Assembly: GCA_003024985.2 (NCBI GenBank)
Contig: PXIH01S0050455.1
Direction: 5' to 3' (one strand)
Length of the DNA stretch: 10,772 nucleotides
From: Euperipatoides rowelli
Lineage: Eukaryota > Onychophora > Udeonychophora > Euonychophora > Peripatopsidae
A program made the translations under genes and the position numbers. Shown here in pieces: positions 1 to 7,605 of this stretch; position 1 is the stretch's first letter; each line of letters begins with the position of its first letter. The notes beneath the pieces were generated by a model, which made no database searches, was not told the origin of the DNA, and was given only the letters and a program-made list of their open reading frames with translations.

Positions 1-36
1 CCATGGTGCCCGCGGGCACAGGGTTGGGAACCACTG
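1..36. mobile_element. hAT-like transposon terminus (element starts outside window)
   Basis: The segment ends GGTTGGGAACCACTG. On the other strand this reads CAGTGGTTCCCAACC, a typical hAT-superfamily terminal inverted repeat beginning CAGNG. Just inside it is the perfect 14-bp palindrome GTGCCCGCGGGCAC at 6-19, a GC-rich subterminal feature unlike the AT-rich surroundings. An 8-bp target duplication would be 37-44 (ATCTATAT), but the partner copy is outside the window, so the insertion cannot be proved. Confidence 0.55.
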
Positions 37-373
37 ATCTATATCAATCCATTGCTGGATGAAGCCCTCTCCAAAATTTCTCATGAACTTATATCTTAAA
101 AATTTGTTTCCAATCATTCCTGCAAACCTTTTTATTTCATACTCCCATCTGGCATTAGGTCTTTTTCATGGTCATGTCATGTTATGTCCTTTGTAATCCT
201 GTTGAGTATGTATTTTTGTACTCCATTTATTAGCTTTTCTTCCACAGTATTTTAGTTCTGGTTATATGCCCTGCTTATTTCCACTTTAAATTATTTACTC
301 TTTTAATATTATAAACCTTTGTGCTTTAATCCAATCAATAAAAAAATCCTATAAAATTAAAAAAAAAAAAAAA
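37..373 (+). mobile_element. Putative retroposon 3' end with A-tail
   Basis: This is a non-coding, T-rich stretch ending in CAATCAATAAAAAAATCCT, then ATAAAATT and a run of 15 A (359-373). An AATAAA-like signal followed shortly by a poly-A tract is what the 3' end of a LINE, SINE or processed transcript looks like after retroposition. No open frame of useful length is present. The family is not recognised and no 5' boundary can be drawn; the hAT end at 36 may simply abut it. The A-tail is also the outer part of the left arm of the fold-back structure described separately, so the assignment as an independent retroposon is tentative. Confidence 0.35.
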
Positions 374-582
374 CACAAAATGTTGACTATTTCAAGATAG
401 CCTCCTATGTTTTGAACCCTACATAGTTTGCAAATCCAGGTATTAAATTAAAAACTTAATTTTAAATATATACAGTTTATTATGTTAAGATATAATTTTT
501 TAATTTAATACCTGTATTTGCAAACTATGTATGATTAAAACATAGGCTATCTCGAAATTGTTAAAGTTGTATTTTGTGTGGG

Positions 583-642
<60 letters not shown>

Positions 643-660
643 AATTTATAGAATTTTTTT
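340..660. repeat. Large imperfect fold-back (inverted repeat) structure
   Basis: The strongest arms are 374-454 and 497-580. Left-arm words such as CATAGTTTGCAAAT, CAGGTATTAAATTAAAAA and CACAAAAT reappear reverse-complemented in the right arm with scattered mismatches and a small indel. A loop of about 40 bp separates them. The pairing continues outward: the left A15 tract (359-373) mirrors the T53 tract (584-636), and 340-360 reverse-complemented matches 641-660 with about one indel and one mismatch. The arms are clearly diverged, so this is not a recent assembly inversion. It may be a fold-back/MITE-like element, or an inverted duplication of a retroposon tail with its flank. Confidence 0.75.
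584..636. repeat. Poly-T homopolymer, 53 bases
   Basis: There are 53 consecutive T residues between GGGC and ATGTTTAATTTATAG. On the minus strand this is a poly-A tract preceded by a sequence (641-660) resembling the tail at 340-360, so it could be the A-tail of a minus-strand retroposon, possibly the LINE at 1360-4470. The exact length is unreliable because homopolymers this long are commonly mis-sized. Confidence 0.8.
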
Positions 661-1359
661 TTCTTTCTTATATTGGAAATCAATTACTTCTTTCCTCTAA
701 AAAACGGAACTATCGACAAAAAAGAAAAAAAAAAGAACATTATTTTCAACGTAATTAATTTAGTTGGCCAAATGCGATCTCTACGGATTCATCCAAATAT
801 ATAAAATCATGTGAAACGTGAACGATTCAACCATAAAATTGTTTCTACAGTATTTTAGTTCTGTATTTCATGTTTAATTTAAAATAGGCTATTTCTTTAA
901 TTTCCAAGTAATTTAGACTTTAGAAAGTAAACGCGTTATTTATTTTTCAAAATGGTTTTATTTACTATTTAAAAAAAAGAGAAACATAAATGATCACAGA
1001 TACACAAATATGTGTAAACAAAATGTCTACTGCAGATATGAAATAAGTGTATTTGATTCATTGAGCTTTAGGTTTGTAGAGCTCAATGATTTGATTCGAC
1101 ATTTTTTATTACCGGTATATATATAAAAAAAAAACATAAATGGTAACAGATTCAGAAGTTCTTTTAAATTAAATAAAAACTAAGTTATCTATTAATATAC
1201 AGTATGTTTATTTTTAATAAAAAAAAACAGAACTTTCATTTGATAGATTTTATCATAGATCAACACAAAACCAGAAGAAAAAGACAAAAAATGAAACCAG
1301 GGCAGACCAACCAGAACCCAACAATAAAAAAAAAAATACCATAAAAAAAAAAAAAAAAT
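661..1359. other. AT-rich non-coding stretch, possible LINE 3' UTR
   Basis: No reading frame or RNA gene is recognisable. The segment contains many A-runs, including 1343-1358. It has a 10-bp perfect inverted repeat at 1058-1067/1080-1089 (TCATTGAGCT / AGCTCAATGA) and two related words near 984 and 1132 (AAACATAAATG followed by ACAGAT). The part nearest 1359 may be the 3' UTR of the minus-strand LINE, but no boundary or target duplication could be located. Confidence 0.4.
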
Positions 1360-1740
1360 TATGCATAATCATGTCATTGAAAATTAGAAATGGAGGTCAG
1401 TCCATAATTTAGTAAACATTTCATGTGACAAAAAGGACATATAATTTTTCCAAAGACAAGCAAAATAAATTTTTAGATGAGATAATTGGGAAAGTTTAAT
1501 ATTCTGGAAGATGTAAAAAACATCTTACCTTCCAAATTGCAAAATGTCCAATAATAATTAGGTTTGGAGTTGTGTTACACAAAAAAATGTCCTGTACACA
1601 TTTATATTTATTTAAATCAATTTGTAACATTCTATCCAACCAAAGTCTGCATTGAAGAAAATAGGAACATTGCAAAAGCAAATGATTACCATCCTCTGGG
1701 AAATTACAAAATGAACAATTTGGCTGGACATTAAAATTAT
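1360..1740 (-). pseudogene. LINE ORF2 relic, C-terminal CCHC zinc finger domain
   Basis: The frame reads NVQPNCSFCNFPEDGNHLLL, then QCSYFLQCRLWL. The ligands are C-x2-C-x7-H-x4-C, with Cys and His codons between 1717 and 1667. This is the C-terminal finger found in L1/Tx1-type ORF2 proteins, usually followed by a Leu-Trp or Phe-Trp, as here (RLW). The frame continues through KCVQDIFL to PEY, stops at 1498-1496, and resumes in the same frame with further stops (SLEKLYVLFV, then PPFLIF) to about 1360. One stop is a TGA where related proteins usually carry Trp. All four zinc ligands are intact although the rest of the protein is broken. Confidence 0.75.
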
Positions 1741-1840
1741 ATCTGAGGTTTTAGAAGGAGTGTGAAGCAGCAGGCTCACAGTCTTATATTTAATCAAAGG
1801 TGCAACACTATTAGGAGGCAGCTCATCAATGAAGTTAAGT

Positions 1841-2390
1841 CTATGCCCTAAAGTTAACCACTTCTTGGTCCAGCGAGGTGGGGGGTATCTGAGTGGGGTA
1901 CCTCCAATTGAGCATTAATTGGTTGGAAAAAGGAGTTGAAATAAGTAATTGAATTGGCCTGAATGATCTTCGCAAAAAGCCCAATATCCATTCGAGAAAG
2001 CATCCCTTGGTAAAATGGGGATAAAGTCTATGCTTGGCAATCAAGACCAGTCGATCTTTCCATATAATCTTTGTGGCTATCATGATCAGAGAGATAATAA
2101 TTTTTTTAGTAAAAGCAAAATGAGGTATAACATAATGCAACTTTGGAATGCACAAAGTATTTATCAATTTTATTCTAAGCACAATCGATAAATATGAAAA
2201 TTTATTTAACCTCATACACTTTTTGAAATTTCTGTCTTATTTCATTTTGAATTAGAAAACGTGCCCATGTACCAATAAAAGGAAATGGAATGCCTAAATA
2301 CTTTTTAGGCAAAAATTTCCCTAAGATGGGAAGAAGTTGCAAATTAGAAAGGTAAAGCACAGAGGTGGAGGTATATAGTGCGTTGGGCAT
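1841..2390 (-). pseudogene. LINE ORF2 relic, RT thumb and connection region
   Basis: From about 2390 the minus strand reads SVLYLSNLQLLPI, then KKYLGIPFPF and QNEIRQKFQKVYEV. After a frame change at 2202-2215 it continues KFSYLSIVLRIKLINTLCIPK, LHYV and IIWKDR. These match the region just after the palm in LINE reverse transcriptases: the KYLG motif, the segment normally reading LS-x-x-GR-x-x-LIK-x-x-x-PK-LxY, and the following FIW-x-x-x-x-R. The catalytic YADD box and everything between it and the endonuclease are absent, so this half cannot polymerise. The downstream part to 1841 (GCFLEWILGF and TSLDQEVVNF) is less conserved connection sequence. Confidence 0.75.
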
Positions 2391-2903
2391 GCATCAATGG
2401 AGTGAAAGACCGCCATATCCTTTAAATTTAATTGATTAGTCAATATTCTCCCCCATTTCGATAAAGAAAAATTTGTTAGATTAAAGTCCCCTGCCACAAT
2501 GCACCTATGAAAAGGATAATGGTTGATTAGCTCAATTATTTTGTTGAACAGGTTATCCTGAATCCTGGGCTCCTTGTGACAGTAAATATTGATCAACATA
2601 ATAGGTTGAGAATCTACTGCAACAATAATTGCAATAAGTCGAGGCATGGAAACCAAAATAAGGGGTTGCGCCCGCAATAACAAGAGTCTCATACATATTG
2701 CCACTCCACATACAGATTTAGGTGCATGAGCTGAGAAAACAATAGCTTGGAGACAGTTAGACCACTGAAACAGTAAATTTCATCTCATGCAAAAAGCCTA
2801 CAGACATATTATTTTTCTCCAGATAATTAAGAATTCTACCCCTCTTGCCAAAATTATTCATAGCCTAGGTATTGATAGTAACAAATGTAATATTACTAAC
2901 CAT
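2321..2903 (-). pseudogene. LINE ORF2 relic, AP-endonuclease domain
   Basis: This is the N-terminal endonuclease of ORF2, which nicks target DNA for target-primed reverse transcription. From the ATG at 2903 the frame reads VSNITFVTINT, stop, AMNNFGKRGRILNYLEKNN, then FLHE. This matches the opening of the endonuclease/exonuclease/phosphatase family, with a degraded Asn-Val-Arg-Gly region and a degraded Gln-Glu-Thr/His region. After a stop (2759-2757) and a frame change it continues SAHAPKSVCGVAICM, then IYCHKEPR, then CIVAGDFNLTNFS. The GDFN motif (2491-2480) carries the conserved Asp/Asn. The domain ends around DACPTHYI near 2390, where the homology jumps to the RT thumb. The terminal codons down to 2321 are probably out-of-frame reading of the thumb segment. 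The copy is inactive. Confidence 0.75.
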
Positions 2904-3053
2904 AGCTGTGTTATTAGGTAGTTGCTTCACACTTTCAGAAGTTAAAATATTCTCTTGATCAATTATCAGCTGAACATTATTGTCATCAGGGTGGTTCAAA
3001 AAAAAAGAAATGGCAGCCAAGTTATCCAAAATTAAAGAAGTGCCCTGAAGTGA

Positions 3054-4258
3054 TTATAATGAAGGAGGGGAGGGCTGATTCCGAGTATGCCTTAAAGAAT
3101 AAACTGTCTTAAGCGTTTGCTGAGACATTGTATCAAGTTTTCTGGCTTCTTTAGTTTGCTGAGTCTGTAGATTAATCTTTGTGTTCTTCGGAATATTAGA
3201 TTTTATTTTGTTGATATGAATATGTTGTTTACCTTCTATTGGGGGTACCAGATCAATTGATGTAGCTACTTCAATTATAGTAGAGTTTTCCGAGTTTATT
3301 AGAGCCATAGAGGCCACACATTGCAAAATGTCTCTTTCCTGGATCAATGGCTTTCCATCATTATGTGATCGTAGGGAAATAGCATCTTTACTAGCAGCCA
3401 AAGGAAGTGTCAATATATTATCCGTAGAGATACCAATTGACAAAGGTGAAGATTGTACAAGGTTAAGCTGGAGGGACAATCATAATCGTCAACATTAGCA
3501 TCCTCCTGGGCCTTTTGCTGTAATAACGCACAATACGTTTATTCAAAAAAACTTTAGAACATAGGACAGTTTGCATACATGTTGAGCTGGTTTGAGGCCA
3601 TAACAATATTTAAGAGGTCACTACTCTCGAAGTGAAAACATATGTGAGGTCTATCCAAAATATGCAAATAAGTTCTAAAATTTTTAATCCTAATAAAATA
3701 AAGCAGATACAGAACCGAGAAATTAGAATGCAGTTTGAAAAAAATTGTTGTCTGTCCTGTGGCACAATTTTGGCCATTTGGCTTTTTAAGTGATCCCTGT
3801 GAGAAGGAATCAATAATACCCCAAGGCTCCAGGTGGGGGGGGGGGATATTCCTTTAAGATAGAAATCGGAGTTTTGTCTATTAAAATCTTACTCATTCTA
3901 TACTTCTCCTTTTGCGGTAAAAAAAAAAAAGGTTTAAATCCAGCAAGTTGAGTGGTAGCATTCTGAAAAATCGCTGCATCCAATGGAGATGAAAATTCTA
4001 TAAAGTAGAAAGCCGGATTACTAAGCTGATACAATGCCTCCACATTATTAATTAAAGTTATCAATTACTTCAATAAAATCTGCACATCAATTGTAAATAA
4101 TTCATAATTATAAACAACTGGCATAATACAAATATTTGGCCCCATCATAAAAGAATATTGGGAGGTCCAATAAAATAAATTCTTCTTTAATTTTATCTCA
4201 TCAGTATTAAAATCAGTATTACTGAAAACGTTTTGAGGGGTTGCATAGGGCCCAACCA
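3054..4258 (-). pseudogene. LINE ORF1 relic (RNA-binding, RRM-like)
   Basis: This is a broken ORF1, whose product in L1/Tx1 elements coats the element RNA as a chaperone. The first ATG (4258-4256) follows an in-frame TAA. The frame runs to a TAA at 4067-4065 and continues in the same frame to about 3810. The segment from about 4045 to 3940 (EALYQLSNPAFYFIEFSSP, then DAAIF) looks like the strand-strand-helix part of an RRM fold. A tract of 11 G on the plus strand (3835-3845), read as a run of Pro codons, lies near the point where the frame is lost. Around 3602-3565 the word CYGLKPAQH followed by VCKL may be a damaged CCHC knuckle, although two of its ligands are missing. The last open part, 3479-3054, is Ser/Thr/Gln-rich and ends RNQPSPPSL. 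Function is inferred from the neighbouring ORF2 and the weak RRM resemblance. Confidence 0.5.
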
Positions 4259-4265
4259 TAGACAC

Positions 4266-4521
4266 AGGTTACATATCAGCCCACATAATAAGGCCACAAG
4301 GACCAACAGGTTAGTGAAAAAGCCTCAAAAAGCAGACTTACCCACTAACAGAAGTATTACAATTAAGATGAACTTGATAATAAATTACCAAATACTATGA
4401 AAACTGCCAAAACGATCGTCTGCTTTACTCTCAAGTGAAGAGAACATGGTAGTAAAATGCCACCTAGCAGCTATCAACCTATTAATATATGTCTATTTTT
4501 GTTACCTATAAAAGTACAATT
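4266..4521. other. Probable LINE 5' leader and flank
   Basis: Minus-strand sequence upstream of the ORF1 ATG holds no open frame and no recognisable RNA. It is less AT-biased than the flank (4270-4470), which suggests that it belongs to the LINE. The base composition turns strongly AT-rich beyond about 4475, which is why the element end is placed there. No target-site duplication could be identified. Confidence 0.35.
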
Positions 4522-4665
4522 ATTGAACAATATGATGTACTAATTATTACATTTTCTCATTTGATGTTTATTGAACAATATGATGTACTAATTATTACAT
4601 TTTCTCATTTGATGTTTATTGAACAATATGATGTACTAATTATTACATTTTCTCATTTGATGTTT
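4522..4665. repeat. Perfect tandem repeat, 3 copies of 48 bp
   Basis: Three identical 48-bp units begin at 4522, 4570 and 4618, each starting ATTGAACAATATGATGTACT and ending CATTTGATGTTT. No partial fourth copy is visible on either side. Identity of all three copies implies a recent duplication. Because 48 is a multiple of three, the array stays open in one frame and generates an 82-codon open frame from 4489 to 4737 with a 16-residue repeated peptide. Nothing else supports that as a gene. Confidence 0.97.
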
Positions 4666-5514
4666 AGTGCTTTTTATACGTTTTTTATGAACGATTTAAT
4701 AAATAATAAAAAAGTTATCTACTATATTGGACTCTAAAACTACTTCAAGATTATTCTAGAAAAAATCAAATAGCAATTAGGCTATATTAAATCAAAATTT
4801 GAATTTGAACTTTTTAAAAAAAAAACAAGCTGATTTATTATCATAAAAATATATATTAATACAATATTTAGAGATACACTATTAAAAAAAAGGTTACATA
4901 AGATTTTATGTAACTCTAATTTAGAGTACTGGTATACAATTCAAAATATATTACCTCAAATAAAATACTAGATTTAGAAATATAATTTTAAGTAGAAATG
5001 GATAAAATAGAATATAATTTAATAACATGAGAATTAAGTTCTACTATATGATAATATGTAATTAAAACTCAAAATTGATTCATATTGACTATTAAATTAG
5101 AAGAAAATTAAAGTTGTTATATAGTATGTATAAAAAAAATCAACAATGCTATCTGCATTTTAATAATTTCATCTACATTTTTTCTATGTATTTTCCCAAT
5201 TTTTTATTACTATTTTGTATTTTAATATATATTTATTTGACGATGATGATTATAAGTTAATATAACTTAACTAGGCGATAAAATATGGAGCTACTAAAAG
5301 ACTAAAATTGCATATTAAACCAGAATTTAAAATTTAAAAAAACAAAAAAACTATAATAAATATAAAACAATTAGAAAAGTATACTAGCAAGCGGCCATTA
5401 GCACTAACATCCGGGTCTGTCTATTTTTTCTTTCAAAGAAATAACTTATTAATATAAAATTATTTTTAAAGTTAACCCTTGAATTTCATTAATGTATTTT
5501 TTTATCAATTTCAG
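4666..5514 (+). other. AT-rich intron sequence upstream of terminal exon
   Basis: Nothing coding is seen. There is a perfect 9-bp hairpin at 4893-4914 (GTTACATAA, loop GATT, TTATGTAAC) and a short GC-richer patch at about 5384-5420. The stretch ends with the splice acceptor of the transporter exon. The assignment as intron is inferred from that acceptor and the lack of upstream coding sequence in this window. Confidence 0.6.
5494..5514 (+). promoter_or_regulatory. 3' splice site (acceptor)
   Basis: The run TGTATTTTTTTATCAATTTC is followed by AG at 5513-5514, immediately before the open frame. It is a T-rich tract with no intervening AG, as expected of an acceptor. The exon begins with two bases that complete a split codon (phase 1 intron), so the coding frame begins with the codon for Tyr at 5517. 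Confidence 0.75.
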
Positions 5515-6041
5515 ATTATTTGGATCACGCTGTAGGTTTTAAAACTGGTTATTATGTATCTGCAGCTGGACTTATGATCGGTGCTCTGGCATTATTTTTA
5601 GTTAATTGGTTACGTGTGCAAACAGGGCCTACAATCCATATCGATCCAAGTATTCGAGATGGCCTTTCACCTACACAGGGACCAAGTGGACAACTTTTAG
5701 ATGTATCTGAAATATGTGCCGGCAGAGCTGCAGGACAAGTATCAAAAAATGTAACAGGTAAACATAATCGCCAACGTTGCCAAATGTATGGCCAGTGTAG
5801 TGAATTAGCCTGCATATCAGAAGAAGCATTAGACGATGATCCATTAGATGATTTACCCAGCGAACTTTCAGCTTGCAATAAGGTAGAGGAATATCTTCGA
5901 CTTAATAAAGGCGAAGGAAGATTTAAATGGGCAAAAAATAAAAAATATACTGTTTCTCCACAAAATAGCACCGAAGAAGAACCAATGAAAAAGAGGCGAC
6001 CTAGTATTACAATTATAGAAGCTATAACTACATCTTTATGA
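5515..6041 (+). CDS. Terminal exon of an MFS transporter, SLC16/monocarboxylate transporter-like
   Basis: The exon encodes 174 residues after the split codon, ending at TGA 6039-6041. Exon residues 1-11 (YLDHAVGFKTG) would follow a Gly-rich Tyr-Asp loop in the preceding exon. Residues 12-32 form a single hydrophobic helix rich in Gly and Ala (AAGLMIGALALFLV), taken as the twelfth transmembrane segment. The remaining 142 residues are a hydrophilic tail, expected in the cytosol for this fold. The tail holds three clustered Cys (88, 94, 99), an acidic patch (102-116, EEALDDDPLDD), a basic patch KKRRPS (158-163) that fits a PKA-type RRxS site, and a C-terminal Thr-Ser-Leu that fits a class I PDZ ligand. 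Family members move small carboxylates or related solutes with protons; this tail alone cannot reveal the substrate. Codon use and lack of stops contrast with the surrounding DNA. Another MFS family is possible, because only one helix is visible. Earlier exons lie upstream of the window. Confidence 0.6.
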
Positions 6042-6909
6042 GAAAGGAAAGATGCTTCTAGTATGAACTAATATTTCAGTAACTGAGAGCTTTGTGGATA
6101 CTGTATATTTTGTACATTGTGCCGGTAACGGGTGCTCCCGAAATATAATGGTAAGGTACTTTGAAGATGTTTTCGATTACAGAAAATACTCAATAAATGG
6201 AAAATGAGAAGTAAACTATAAACGCCTAGACGTTTTGTAATTTAAATAATTAAAGACTTAAACAAATTATAAATTCCAAGCCGATGTACTGAAAATGTTT
6301 ATCAAAAATTATTTTTCCCAGATTCTGTTAACGTTTTGAACGTTTAAACAAAACTGAAAATAATTTCTCAATGCAATACAATAATAGTAATAATTTCTTC
6401 CCTCTCCCCCCAAATATTGCAAAAATTTAATGTGTGTAGTTAAATTTAAACGGTTATTTTTTTTTAAAAAATATTAAATTCACCCCCCCCCCCACCCCTC
6501 TTTTTCCCCAATAAAAGAAGAAAATTAAACAAAAGAATATGGTAATTCAAATTTTTATTTATTTTATTAATTTTTATTTTTTTTTTAAATAAAAGTTCTG
6601 GGATTTATACAATTTGGACAAAATTCAAATTGTAATTTGAAAAAAAAATAGTAAAAAAATCAATATCATTTTTTTTTTCATGACCAAAATGAACCAAAAT
6701 ATAAATAACTACTTTTTTTTTTTTTGAGATGATAATGGTGCAGGTACACAAACTGAAGACAGCTGGGCGGCTGCAGGTACGGTCCACTAGGTTGTAGGCT
6801 ATACAAAAGAATGAAAGTGCTAAAACTTCATTTGCATGTGAATCTTTACCCACTTCAATAAGAACATTCATTTTAACTTCACTTTTGGCAATAAAGGAAA
6901 GTATTCTAA
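6042..6909 (+). other. 3' UTR and downstream flank of the transporter gene
   Basis: There is no further coding sequence. The first AATAAA is at 6192-6197, about 150 bp after the stop, followed by a T-rich stretch including CGTTTTGTAATTT. Other AATAAA words are at 6510-6515 and 6890-6895. The first is the most economical polyadenylation signal. The stretch also contains two UGUANAUU words at 6102-6118, a C-rich low-complexity patch at 6482-6510, and long T-runs near 6575 and 6712. The sequence ends at the TAA target site of the DNA transposon. Confidence 0.5.
6192..6197 (+). terminator. Candidate polyadenylation signal AATAAA
   Basis: This is the first canonical AATAAA after the stop codon of the transporter exon, on the same strand and 151 bp downstream. 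A T/G-containing stretch follows within about 40 bp. AATAAA is frequent by chance in DNA this AT-rich, and 6510 and 6890 are alternatives. Confidence 0.35.
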
Positions 6910-6958
6910 GGCTGGATCTAACTTGCGATTTAGTGCGACGATAGGATCGTCATGATAA
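6910..6958. repeat. Left terminal inverted repeat of the Harbinger-type element
   Basis: It begins GGCTGGATCTAACTTGCGAT and ends GATAGGATCGTCATGATAA (6940-6958). The last 19 bases match the reverse complement of the right end at 16 positions, and the outer 20 bases match with several substitutions and a 1-bp gap. A further 3-bp gap is needed in the middle. Confidence 0.8.
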
Positions 6959-7431
6959 TTTGCCTCTGCGGGTGGTCTTGAAATTTTGCAAAGTTTAGGT
7001 CACAATTCTTAATTTCTTGCGGTCGATACCACGCCAAAACAAGTGTAGTTCTAAATTTTGGCATGTACATATGTAAATAGATTCTGATTTTGTGCAATAG
7101 AATTTGTGAATCTTTACAATTAAAGCCTTTTTATTTATTTTATTGTTTTATTTATTTAACATACAATTAAGCAAACAAATTGCTTACTGTTGCAAAAGGT
7201 GTTTCTTCTAAATTTAATTTAACTAATCAAATTTTAAATTCTAGACATGAGAAAGTAAAAATATTATATTTATAATATTGGATTGTCCAGAATTTTCAGA
7301 AAGAAGGAAAGGAGAACTGCTGCACTCAACTTCATCTTTCCTCTCCCAATCTCCCCTCCATCTCGTCCCATTGTCAAGTTACTGGCTAAAACAATGTGTT
7401 AGAATCAAAAAACTGCTCTGAGATCAAATAT

Positions 7432-7605
7432 TCATCTAAAATCGCTTTGCATCTGAATAGCCATAAACACTTTTTGATAGCATTTATTTTGATTACCGTG
7501 TTTAGAAAAAGGCGAGCGGAACATTAAATGTGAAGCATCTACAACTCCGCCAAATAGCCTGTTTGTGCGGCCAACTTCTAAATAATTTAGGGAAATTTCC
7601 GTATG
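7432..7605 (-). pseudogene. PIF/Harbinger transposase relic (first catalytic Asp region)
   Basis: Between a TGA at 7608-7606 and a TGA at 7434-7432 the minus strand is open for 57 codons. It reads HTEISLNYLEVGRTNRLF, then GGVVDASHLMFRSP, then CYQKVFMAIQMQSDFR. In PIF/Harbinger DDE transposases the first catalytic Asp lies in a motif like Ala-Ile-Asp-Gly-Thr-His, with a Pro nine residues later, then a Gln and an Asp (NVQxxxD) at 28 and 32 residues. Here D-A-S-H, P, Q and D fall at exactly those distances. The open stretch has no ATG and no intact continuation, so it is a fragment of a dead gene. The second and third catalytic acids were not found. The family match is from pattern knowledge rather than a search. 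Confidence 0.6.

Larger units (their letters stand above)
1360..4470 (-). mobile_element. Decayed, internally deleted LINE (L1/Tx1-like)
   Basis: Read on the minus strand, the order is a short 5' leader (about 4470-4259), ORF1 relic (4258-3054), ORF2 endonuclease (2903 to about 2390), then RT thumb and C-terminal zinc finger (about 2390-1360). An AP-type endonuclease at the ORF2 N-terminus, a KYLGI thumb motif, and a terminal C-x2-C-x7-H-x4-C finger together are the architecture of the L1/Tx1 group of non-LTR retrotransposons. The reading frame is broken by several stops and frame changes, and the whole RT fingers/palm region is missing, so the copy is dead. It lies antisense in what is probably the last intron of the transporter gene. 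The 5' end and 3' end are estimates; the poly-T tract at 584-636 could be its A-tail. Confidence 0.8.

Noticed and set aside
2202-2390. Separate small genes from the fragmented minus-strand frames at 1496-4265
   Set aside because: Taken together they line up as ORF1 and ORF2 of one decayed LINE, so they are not independent genes.
4522-4665. CRISPR array
   Set aside because: The units are contiguous with no unique spacers, and the context is a eukaryotic intron.
4489-4737. 82-codon plus-strand open frame over the 48-bp tandem repeat
   Set aside because: It is open because the unit is a multiple of three. It has no recognised domain, no splice or promoter context, and its flanks are ordinary AT-rich intron.
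5552-5971. 139-codon minus-strand open frame
   Set aside because: It is the antisense shadow of the transporter exon, which has the splice acceptor and a plausible protein.
6605-6871. 88-codon minus-strand open frame
   Set aside because: It reads through simple T and A runs (poly-Lys and Phe-rich text) with no domain.
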